Assembly (NCBI GenBank): GCA_017620055.1
Contig: JAFZRD010000173.1
Location: 1-6,133 of the forward strand
Length of the DNA stretch: 6,133 nucleotides
Origin: Lachnospiraceae bacterium
GTDB lineage: Bacteria; Bacillota_A; Clostridia; Lachnospirales; Lachnospiraceae
Direction of reading: 5' to 3'
Within the stretch, counting starts at the first letter, position 1; each line of letters begins with the position of its first letter. The translations under genes and the position numbers were made by a program. The notes beneath the pieces were generated by a model. The model did not search any database and was not told where the DNA came from. It saw only the letters and a list, made by a program, of their open reading frames with translations. Shown piece by piece: positions 1 to 4,899 of this stretch.

Positions 1-429
1 CTGCCGTTCTTCGGTACGGGCGCGGTAATGTGGCCGTGGGCACTGTATGCGGTTCTCGGAAAAGATTATAAGTTTGCACTTGGAATGATGGTAGTCTGGG
101 GCCTGTCACAGCTTGTAAGACAGTTCCTGCAGCCTAAGTTCGTAGGCGATTCGATCGGTATGCCCGCGATCCCGACGCTGATCCTTCTGTATGTCGGATT
201 CCGTGTAGGAAGCGCACTGGGACTTATCGTTGCGGTACCGATCGGAATGATAGTATATAACCTCTATAAGGCAGGCCTGTTCTCGAACTTCATCTACAGT
301 ACGAGAATGCTGCTGAGGGATTTTCGCAGAATGCGCATATTCACCCCGGAGGAACTTCAGGGTGAGGGGATAGAAGAAACACAGACCGGAGCACGAAATG
401 ACGGAACTGCTGGCAAGAATATTCATTAA
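1..429 (+). CDS. AI-2E/PerM (YtvI-like) family transporter, C-terminal part (5' end outside window)
   Basis: The reading frame is open from the first base, so this is the last ~142 residues of a longer protein (the family is usually about 350-400 residues). The internal ATG at 28 is not the real start. The visible part has the family's C-terminal signature: a LPFFGTGAV segment leading into a membrane helix, then a polar stretch with QPKFVGDSIGM, then a hydrophobic helix pair with the P-TLILLYVGF and GLIVAVPIGM patterns, and finally a charged cytoplasmic tail rich in Arg, Glu and Gln. Members of this family are polytopic membrane proteins. A few export autoinducer-2 or act in Na+/H+ exchange, but most have no proven substrate, so I assign the family and not the cargo. 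The 3' end overlaps the next gene, suggesting co-transcription and translational coupling with the metal exporter. Confidence 0.85.
   Translation: MPFFGTGAVMWPWALYAVLGKDYKFALGMMVVWGLSQLVRQFLQPKFVGDSIGMPAIPTLILLYVGFRVGSALGLIVAVPIGMIVYNLYKAGLFSNFIYSTRMLLRDFRRMRIFTPEELQGEGIEETQTGARNDGTAGKNIH
388..391 (+). promoter_or_regulatory. Ribosome-binding site of the CDF gene, inside the upstream coding region
   Basis: GGAG sits 6 nt before the ATG at 398 and lies within the preceding gene's coding sequence. It supports the overlapping start over any later in-frame start. Confidence 0.6.
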
Positions 430-1564
430 AGACAGGAACAATACGACCGATGCGCGTGTGCGGCATGCATATGGCGTGCTCTGCGGAGCGTTCGGAGTAT
501 TCCTGAATATTATACTGTTCGGAGTGAAGTTTGCGGCCGGACTCATCTCCGGGTCCGTTGCGATAACTGCGGACGCTTTCAACAACTTAAGTGACGCGGG
601 TTCATCCGTAGTGACGATGGTCGGATTCAGGATGGCGGGGCAGAAGCCCGATCCTGAGCATCCGTTCGGACACGGAAGGATCGAGTATGTCACGGGGCTG
701 GTCGTTTCGATGATCATCATCCTCATGGGTTTCGAACTTCTGAAGACTTCATATGAGAAGATCCGGCATCCGGAGCTTCCTCAGCTGACTCCGCTCGTTG
801 CGGGGATCCTGATATTCTCTATAATCGTTAAACTCTATATGTATCATTACAACACGAAGACCGGAGAGAAGATCTCTTCAGCAGCCATGCGTGCTACAGC
901 TCTTGATTCGTTCACCGATTCGATCGCAACTCTCGTTGTCCTTGCGTGTGCGCTCATCGGATATTATTTCGGGGTTGCGATAGACGGCTGGTGTGGACTT
1001 GCCGTTTCCGCATTTGTTCTCTATGCGGGTATATCTTCGGCGAAAGATACGATAGATCCGCTGCTCGGGAGCAAGCCGTCCGAGGAATATGTTGAGACGA
1101 TAGAGAAGTTCGTGACTTCATATGATGATGTCATAGGTATACACGATCTTGTCGTGCATGATTACGGTCCCGGAAGGGTCATGATCTCGCTTCATGCCGA
1201 GGTTCCCGCCAACCGCAACATCGTTGAGGTGCATGATACGATCGATAACATCGAACACAGGATAAACGAGGCGCTCGGCTGCCAGTGCGTCATTCATATG
1301 GATCCGGTCGTTGTCGGGGATCCTGCGATAGACAGGATGAGGCGCTTGTGTCTTCTTATAGCAAAGAGCGTCGATGAGAGATTCACGATACATGATTTCC
1401 GTATGGTCAAGGGACCTTCACATACGAATCTGATATTTGATGTCGTGGCACCGTTTGACTGCAAACTGTCCGAGGAAGAGATCAAAAATACGATCTGCGC
1501 CAAGGTTATGAGCCTTCCCGGGAACCATTTCGCGGTCGTTGATGTCGACCGTCCGATGGTTTGA
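398..1564 (+). CDS. Cation diffusion facilitator (CDF) family metal exporter, probably Mn2+, with two tandem C-terminal domains
   Basis: This 388-residue protein is a proton-coupled divalent-metal exporter of the cytoplasmic membrane. About six helices lie between residues 26 and 214. Helix 2 carries the DAFNNLSD motif (Asn62, Asp66) and helix 5 carries DSFTD (Asp170, Asp174). An N-D/D-D site is typical of manganese CDFs such as MntE, whereas Zn2+ members usually have D-D/H-D. The helix 2-3 loop PDPEHPFGHGRIEY holds Asp85, His88 and His92, matching the second metal site of YiiP-type proteins. The cytoplasmic domain (228-306) has H249, H266, H300 and D302 at the positions expected for dimer-interface metal binding. 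A second domain of similar layout (about 312-388) makes it longer than the usual ~300 residues. The ATG at 398 is preferred because GGAG lies 6 nt upstream and a ~25-residue N-terminus before helix 1 is normal; it overlaps the preceding gene by 32 bp. Metal choice is inference. Confidence 0.93.
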   Translation: MTELLARIFIKDRNNTTDARVRHAYGVLCGAFGVFLNIILFGVKFAAGLISGSVAITADAFNNLSDAGSSVVTMVGFRMAGQKPDPEHPFGHGRIEYVTGLVVSMIIILMGFELLKTSYEKIRHPELPQLTPLVAGILIFSIIVKLYMYHYNTKTGEKISSAAMRATALDSFTDSIATLVVLACALIGYYFGVAIDGWCGLAVSAFVLYAGISSAKDTIDPLLGSKPSEEYVETIEKFVTSYDDVIGIHDLVVHDYGPGRVMISLHAEVPANRNIVEVHDTIDNIEHRINEALGCQCVIHMDPVVVGDPAIDRMRRLCLLIAKSVDERFTIHDFRMVKGPSHTNLIFDVVAPFDCKLSEEEIKNTICAKVMSLPGNHFAVVDVDRPMV

Positions 1565-1597
1565 TCAAATTGTAAAAATCATACCATTTCAAATTGT
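1565..1597 (+). repeat. 9-bp direct repeat TCAAATTGT, two copies 24 bp apart
   Basis: TCAAATTGT occurs at 1565-1573 and again at 1589-1597, directly after the CDF stop codon in an AT-rich gap. The copies are offset by 24 bp, roughly two helical turns. This could be a small protein-binding site or chance in AT-rich DNA. No convincing terminator for the CDF gene is visible here: the only dyad, TTTGATCAAA at 1560-1569, is short, AT-only and lacks a U-tract. Confidence 0.35.
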
Positions 1598-1666
1598 CGA
1601 ATTCTGACAAAATCTCCGCAGAACCGAAAAAGGGTATTGCATGTGAAAACAGCAGGGTGTATATTT

Positions 1667-1697
1667 TTGACAAGTCATTGGAAACGTTACCGATAAC
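1667..1697 (+). promoter_or_regulatory. Probable sigma-A promoter of the maltodextrin operon
   Basis: A perfect -35 hexamer TTGACA is at 1667-1672. The best -10 candidate is GATAAC at 1692-1697, matching 4 of 6 TATAAT positions with a 19-bp spacer, which is longer than the usual 17. Transcription would start near 1703-1705, giving a leader of about 58 nt before the ATG at 1762. The -10 lies inside the left half of the palindromic operator, so bound repressor would block polymerase. The -35 is convincing, the -10 only moderately so. Confidence 0.55.
1679..1692 (+). promoter_or_regulatory. Possible catabolite-responsive element (cre-like) overlapping the operator
   Basis: TGGAAACGTTACCG fits the CcpA consensus TGWAANCGNTNWCA at all but three positions (3, 12 and 14). 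It lies between the -35 and -10 boxes, where CcpA would block transcription. CcpA is itself a LacI-family protein, so this match is partly a by-product of the neighbouring palindrome and cannot be told apart from it by eye. Confidence 0.3.
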
Positions 1698-1710
1698 GTT
1701 ATCGGTAACG
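1685..1710. promoter_or_regulatory. Perfect 26-bp palindromic operator, LacI/MalR-family type
   Basis: The left arm CGTTACCGATAAC (1685-1697) is followed at once by its exact reverse complement GTTATCGGTAACG (1698-1710), with no spacer and no mismatch. The centre AACGTT with its CpG is the hallmark of LacI-family operators, and the CGATAACGTTATCG core resembles sites used by sugar-responsive regulators of that family. The ends carry further half-sites: AACGTT at 1683-1688 and AACGAT at 1707-1712, each exactly 12 bp from the central AACGTT at 1695-1700. It covers the likely -10 and start site, as expected for repression released by maltose or maltodextrin. The regulator gene is not in this window, so its identity is inference. 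Confidence 0.8.
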
Positions 1711-1748
1711 ATATCAAGACAACTGGGATCAACGTTTTTCGTAAAGAA

Positions 1749-1756
1749 AGGGAGGA
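1749..1756 (+). promoter_or_regulatory. Strong ribosome-binding site that sets the binding-protein start
   Basis: AGGGAGGA lies 5 nt before the ATG at 1762. It decides the start over the in-frame TTG at 1594, which has no ribosome-binding site, lies upstream of the promoter and would put 56 hydrophilic residues ahead of the lipoprotein signal peptide. Confidence 0.85.
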
Positions 1757-1761
1757 AACTT

Positions 1762-3120
1762 ATGAAGAAGAAGACACTTAGTACAATTCTTGCAGCAGTA
1801 ATGGCAGCATCAATGCTTGCAGGCTGTGCAGGCGCGGCGGCACCCGCAGCACCCGCGGCAACCGAAACTGAGGAAGAGACGACAGAGGCAGCAGCAGATA
1901 CAGCCGAGGATGCCGGGGAAGTTGCGGCAACCGGTGAGGGACACGTATACTATCTCAATTTCAAACCGGAAGCTGATGAAGCATGGCAGGGTATTGCCAA
2001 GACTTATACGGAACAGACAGGTGTTCCCGTAACGGTGGTTACGGCAGCATCAGGAACCTACGAGGAGACACTTTCGGCAGAGATAATCAAGGAGGAAGCT
2101 CCCACACTCTTCCAGGTAAACGGTCCCGTCGGACTTGCAAACTGGACAGATTACTGCTATGACCTTAACGGTTCATCTATTTACAACGAGCTTACGAGCG
2201 ATGCATTCGCGCTCAAGGATGGAGATGCCGTTGCAGGTATCGCATATGTCATCGAATCATACGGAATCATCACGAACACCGAACTTCTCGGGAAGGCAGG
2301 TTACAAGACAGACGATATCAAGTCATTTGCAGATCTGAAGAAGGTTGCAGAGGATATCACGGCACGTAAGGATGAGCTTGGCTTTGCAGCTTTCACATCG
2401 GCAGGAATGGATCCTTCATCCGACTGGAGATTCAAGACACACCTTGCAAACCTTCCGATATACTTCGAGTACCAGGCTGATAAGATCGACACAACAACCG
2501 CAATAAAGGGTACTTTCCTTGATAACTACAAGAATATCTGGGATCTGTACATCAACAATGCAACATGCGATCCCAAGGAGCTTGCGAGCAAGACAGGTGA
2601 TGATGCGGAAAATGAGTTTGCGGACGGTAAGGCAGTATTCTACCAGAACGGTTCATGGGAATATGCAAACCTTACAGGCAAGGGTATGACAGATGCACAG
2701 CTCGCAATGATCCCGATCTACATCGGAGTCGGTGATGAGGCAAATCAGGGACTGTGCACGGGTACAGAGAACTACTGGTGCGTGAATTCCGAGGCTTCCG
2801 AGGAAGACATCAAGGCTACGATAGATTTCCTTACATGGATGGTAACATCACCCGAAGGAACAAAGATGCTTGCGGATACGATCGGCGTCATTCCTTTCAA
2901 GCAGGCAGCGGATACAACGAATCTCTTCGTGCTTAATGACAGACAGTACACGGCTGACGGAAAGACTCCTGTTTCATGGAACTTCACAACAATGCCTTCA
3001 GAAGAGTGGAAGAACGGCGTAGGTTCGGCTCTTACCGCATATGCGGCAGGCACCGGCAAATGGGATGATGTAGTATCGGCATTTGTTGACGGCTGGGCTT
3101 CGGAGTATGCACTTAAGTAA
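1762..3120 (+). CDS. Sugar ABC transporter substrate-binding lipoprotein, probably maltodextrin-binding (MalE-like)
   Basis: This 452-residue extracytoplasmic lipoprotein captures sugar and delivers it to the two permeases encoded next. The N-terminus is a lipoprotein signal peptide: positive MKKK, a hydrophobic stretch, and the lipobox LAGC, with Cys22 as the lipidated residue. A low-complexity linker rich in Ala, Glu and Thr (about 23-60) tethers the binding domain to the membrane. The folded part has typical family 1 (SBP_bac_8) signatures: an early strand and helix HVYYLNFKPEADEAWQGIA with Trp75, the KSFADLKKVAEDI hinge-region helix, YQNGSWEYANL near 294-303, and ENYWCVNSEASEEDIKATIDFL near 336-357 followed by TSPEG. 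Aromatic residues in these segments are the usual sugar-stacking positions. It is the first gene after the operator and is followed by a stem-loop before the permease. The maltodextrin call rests mainly on the MalQ neighbour; other alpha-glucosides remain possible. Confidence 0.9.
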   Translation: MKKKTLSTILAAVMAASMLAGCAGAAAPAAPAATETEEETTEAAADTAEDAGEVAATGEGHVYYLNFKPEADEAWQGIAKTYTEQTGVPVTVVTAASGTYEETLSAEIIKEEAPTLFQVNGPVGLANWTDYCYDLNGSSIYNELTSDAFALKDGDAVAGIAYVIESYGIITNTELLGKAGYKTDDIKSFADLKKVAEDITARKDELGFAAFTSAGMDPSSDWRFKTHLANLPIYFEYQADKIDTTTAIKGTFLDNYKNIWDLYINNATCDPKELASKTGDDAENEFADGKAVFYQNGSWEYANLTGKGMTDAQLAMIPIYIGVGDEANQGLCTGTENYWCVNSEASEEDIKATIDFLTWMVTSPEGTKMLADTIGVIPFKQAADTTNLFVLNDRQYTADGKTPVSWNFTTMPSEEWKNGVGSALTAYAAGTGKWDDVVSAFVDGWASEYALK

Positions 3121-3139
3121 TTGTAACGGTTAACTCTGC

Positions 3140-3172
3140 GGGGGAGGAGACATCTCCTCCCCCAATGATTTT
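3140..3172 (+). promoter_or_regulatory. GC-rich intra-operon stem-loop between binding protein and permease (partial terminator or mRNA processing/stability element)
   Basis: GGGGGAGGAGA (3140-3150) is the exact complement of TCTCCTCCCCC (3153-3163). In practice this is a 10-bp stem closed by an ACAT tetraloop. Only a weak T run (ATTTT, 3168-3172) follows, starting five bases past the stem, so it is unlikely to be a full terminator. In binding-protein-dependent sugar operons, a hairpin at this place commonly lowers downstream permease expression or protects the 3' end of the binding-protein mRNA. It lies 20 nt after the stop codon of the binding protein and ends about 8 nt before the permease ribosome-binding site. 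Confidence 0.75.
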
Positions 3173-3178
3173 ACTGAC

Positions 3179-3185
3179 AGGGAGA
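3179..3185 (+). promoter_or_regulatory. Ribosome-binding site of the MalF-type permease
   Basis: AGGGAGA is spaced 5 nt before the ATG at 3191. GGGAG (3180-3184) and AGAT (3185-3188) can pair with CTCCC (3157-3161) and ATCT (3152-3155) in the 3' arm of the upstream hairpin, so this site may be accessible only while the hairpin is formed. Confidence 0.65.
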
Positions 3186-3190
3186 GATCT

Positions 3191-4042
3191 ATGGAAAAAG
3201 CTATAAGAAGATATTGGCCCGTCTTTGTGTTGCCTACATTAGCTGCATTCTGCATCGGATTCGTCTATCCTTTCGTTCAGGGCCTGTATCTGTCGTTCTG
3301 CAAGTTTACGACGATCAAAAAGGCAACATATGTGGGACTTAAGAATTATGCTTATGCGATAAGCGATCAGGGCTTCTGGCAGTCCTTCACATTTACAGCG
3401 GCATTTACGGTTGTTTCTACCATACTTATAAATGTCATCGCATTTGCGATCGCGCTGGCACTTACAAGCAGGGTAAAGGGAGCCAACCTGTACAGGACGG
3501 TGTTCTTTATGCCTAACCTCATCGGCGGCATCGTTTTGGGTTATATATGGCAGATACTGCTCAACTGCGTACTGTCACTGCTTGGCAAACCGCTTCTTGC
3601 CCTGGATGCCACATACGGCTTCTGGGGTCTGATAATACTGATGCTCTGGCAGCAGGTCGGATATATGATGATCATCTATATCGCGGGACTGCAGTCAATT
3701 CCTGAGGATTATCTTGAGGCCGCAAGGATTGATGGGGCCTCTGCATCGCAGATACTGTTTCGTATCAAGATACCGAATGTAATGCCGTCGATCACCATAT
3801 GCACGTTCCTGACCATAACAAACGGGTTCAAACTGTTCGATCAGAACCTTGCACTTACGGGAGGCGAGCCTGCACATGCATCGGAAATGATGGCACTTAA
3901 CATTTACAACACATTCTACAGCAGGACCGGTGCACAGTGGAAAGGCTATGGACAGGCAAAAGCAGTCATATTCTGCATAATGGTGATAGTCATATCACTG
4001 TTCCAGCTTAAGGCGACCAGGTCAAGGGAGGTGCAGCAGTAA
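3191..4042 (+). CDS. Carbohydrate ABC transporter permease, MalF-type
   Basis: This 283-residue membrane protein forms one half of the translocation channel of the sugar importer. It has about six hydrophobic segments, beginning at residues ~11-33 (VFVLPTLAAFCIGFVYPFVQG) and ending at ~257-273. The start of the family's binding-protein-dependent transport domain is seen in the FWQSFTFTAAFTVVSTI region (~62-78), and FFMPNLIGGIVLGYIWQILL (105-124) is characteristic of MalF/UgpA-type subunits. The cytoplasmic EAA loop that docks on the ATPase is at 176-199: EAARIDGASASQ followed by FRIKIPNVMPS, with the conserved Gly182 intact. Length is normal for short Gram-positive MalF homologues, which lack the large periplasmic loop of E. 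coli MalF. Its stop codon overlaps the start of the next permease (TAATG), so the two subunits are translationally coupled. Confidence 0.93.
   Translation: MEKAIRRYWPVFVLPTLAAFCIGFVYPFVQGLYLSFCKFTTIKKATYVGLKNYAYAISDQGFWQSFTFTAAFTVVSTILINVIAFAIALALTSRVKGANLYRTVFFMPNLIGGIVLGYIWQILLNCVLSLLGKPLLALDATYGFWGLIILMLWQQVGYMMIIYIAGLQSIPEDYLEAARIDGASASQILFRIKIPNVMPSITICTFLTITNGFKLFDQNLALTGGEPAHASEMMALNIYNTFYSRTGAQWKGYGQAKAVIFCIMVIVISLFQLKATRSREVQQ
4026..4033 (+). promoter_or_regulatory. Ribosome-binding site of the MalG-type permease with TAATG stop-start overlap
   Basis: GGGAGGTG lies 8 nt before the ATG at 4042, inside the end of the preceding gene. The TAA stop (4040-4042) and ATG (4042-4044) share one base, which favours re-initiation by the same ribosome and a 1:1 subunit ratio. 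Confidence 0.75.
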
Positions 4043-4884
4043 TGAAAAAGAAAAACACGGCAGCATTAACGATACTGAGCATCTTTCTCGGTCTGCTTGC
4101 GATCGCCTGGGTATATCCGGTTGTAATGATACTGATCAATTCGCTCAAGGCAGAGAAGTTTATCACGACATCTTCGGCATTTGTTTTTCCAGATGCATCA
4201 AGCTTTGCGGGACTGTCGAATTATTCCGAGGCTCTCGGATCACAGGGCTTTGCGACGGCGTTCGGATACAGCCTTGTTATAACCGTCTCATCTGTCATTC
4301 TGATCCTGCTATGCACATCCATGTGCGCATGGTACATAACCCGAGTGAATAACCTTCTGTCCAAGGTCTGTTACGGCTTGTTCGTATTCTCAATGGTAGT
4401 TCCGTTCCAGATGCTCATGTTCACGCTGTCATCAACGGCGGACAGACTCGATCTTGATACTCCGTTCAGAATATGTATAATCTATCTGGGATTCGGTGCG
4501 GGACTGGCGGTGTTCATGTTTACGGGCTTTATGAAGTCAATACCGGTTGAGATCGAAGAGGCGGCGATGATCGATGGCTGTAATCCGATCAGCACTTTCT
4601 TTTCAGTCATACTTCCGATATTGAAGCCGACACTGATAAGCGTTTGTATATTGGAAACGATGTGGCTGTGGAATGACTATCTTCTTCCTTATCTTGTTCT
4701 GGACAGGAAGAAATATACGACGATCCCGATACTTATTCAGTATTTCAAGGGAAGTTACGGCCATGTCGCAATGGGACCGATGATGGCATGTATCATAATG
4801 ACGGTGCTGCCGATCATAATCCTGTATATCACATGCCAGAAGTATATCATCAGAGGCGTTCTTGCGGGCGCAGTCAAGGGATAA
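4042..4884 (+). CDS. Carbohydrate ABC transporter permease, MalG-type
   Basis: This 280-residue protein is the second channel subunit of the importer. About six membrane segments are visible, starting with ~8-34 (ALTILSIFLGLLAIAWVYPVVMILINSLK), the typical MalG opening with the YP-x-N-S-x-K pattern. The middle has MVVPFQMLMFTL (118-129), the family's conserved proline segment. The EAA loop lies at 173-197: EAAMIDGCNPISTFF followed by ILPILKP. It has Cys180 where Ala is usual after the invariant DG; this is a mild deviation unlikely to prevent ATPase docking. After it comes WLWNDYLLPYLVL (208-220), a strong hallmark of MalG-like subunits, and the C-terminus ends in QKYIIRGVLAGAVKG, where the QKYxxxGxxxGAVKG motif is diagnostic for this family. 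It follows the MalF-type gene with a one-base overlap and precedes malQ by 15 nt. Confidence 0.95.
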   Translation: MKKKNTAALTILSIFLGLLAIAWVYPVVMILINSLKAEKFITTSSAFVFPDASSFAGLSNYSEALGSQGFATAFGYSLVITVSSVILILLCTSMCAWYITRVNNLLSKVCYGLFVFSMVVPFQMLMFTLSSTADRLDLDTPFRICIIYLGFGAGLAVFMFTGFMKSIPVEIEEAAMIDGCNPISTFFSVILPILKPTLISVCILETMWLWNDYLLPYLVLDRKKYTTIPILIQYFKGSYGHVAMGPMMACIIMTVLPIIILYITCQKYIIRGVLAGAVKG

Positions 4885-4889
4885 ATAAC

Positions 4890-4894
4890 AGGGG
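4890..4894 (+). promoter_or_regulatory. Ribosome-binding site of malQ
   Basis: AGGGG is placed 5 nt before the ATG at 4900, in the 15-nt gap after the permease stop. It is weaker than the sites of the other operon genes, suggesting lower translation of the enzyme than of the transport subunits. Confidence 0.6.
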
Positions 4895-4899
4895 ATATC

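Noticed and set aside
106..726. 206-residue open frame on the minus strand
   Set aside because: It lies antisense to the AI-2E protein and CDF genes, has a low-complexity unrecognisable translation, and both sense frames carry clear family motifs.
1560..1569. TTTGATCAAA palindrome at the CDF stop codon as a terminator
   Set aside because: The dyad is 10 bp with no loop, has little G+C and no T run, so it would not form a stable RNA hairpin.
1594..1610. TTGTC/GACAA inverted repeat as an operator
   Set aside because: Arms are only 5 bp with a 7-bp asymmetric spacer; this is expected by chance in AT-rich DNA.
1594..1761. In-frame TTG start extending the binding protein by 56 residues
   Set aside because: No ribosome-binding site precedes it, the extension is hydrophilic, it would run across the promoter and operator, and it would place the lipoprotein signal peptide internally. 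The ATG at 1762 has a strong site.
2772..3059. 95-residue minus-strand open frame within the binding-protein gene
   Set aside because: It is a shadow of the sense gene's codon bias; the sense translation is a well-supported binding protein.
3121..3134. GTAACGGTTAAC after the binding-protein stop as a second LacI-type or cre site
   Set aside because: Only a half-site-like AACGGT core is present and the fit to the cre consensus is poor; it is not a clear palindrome like the main operator.
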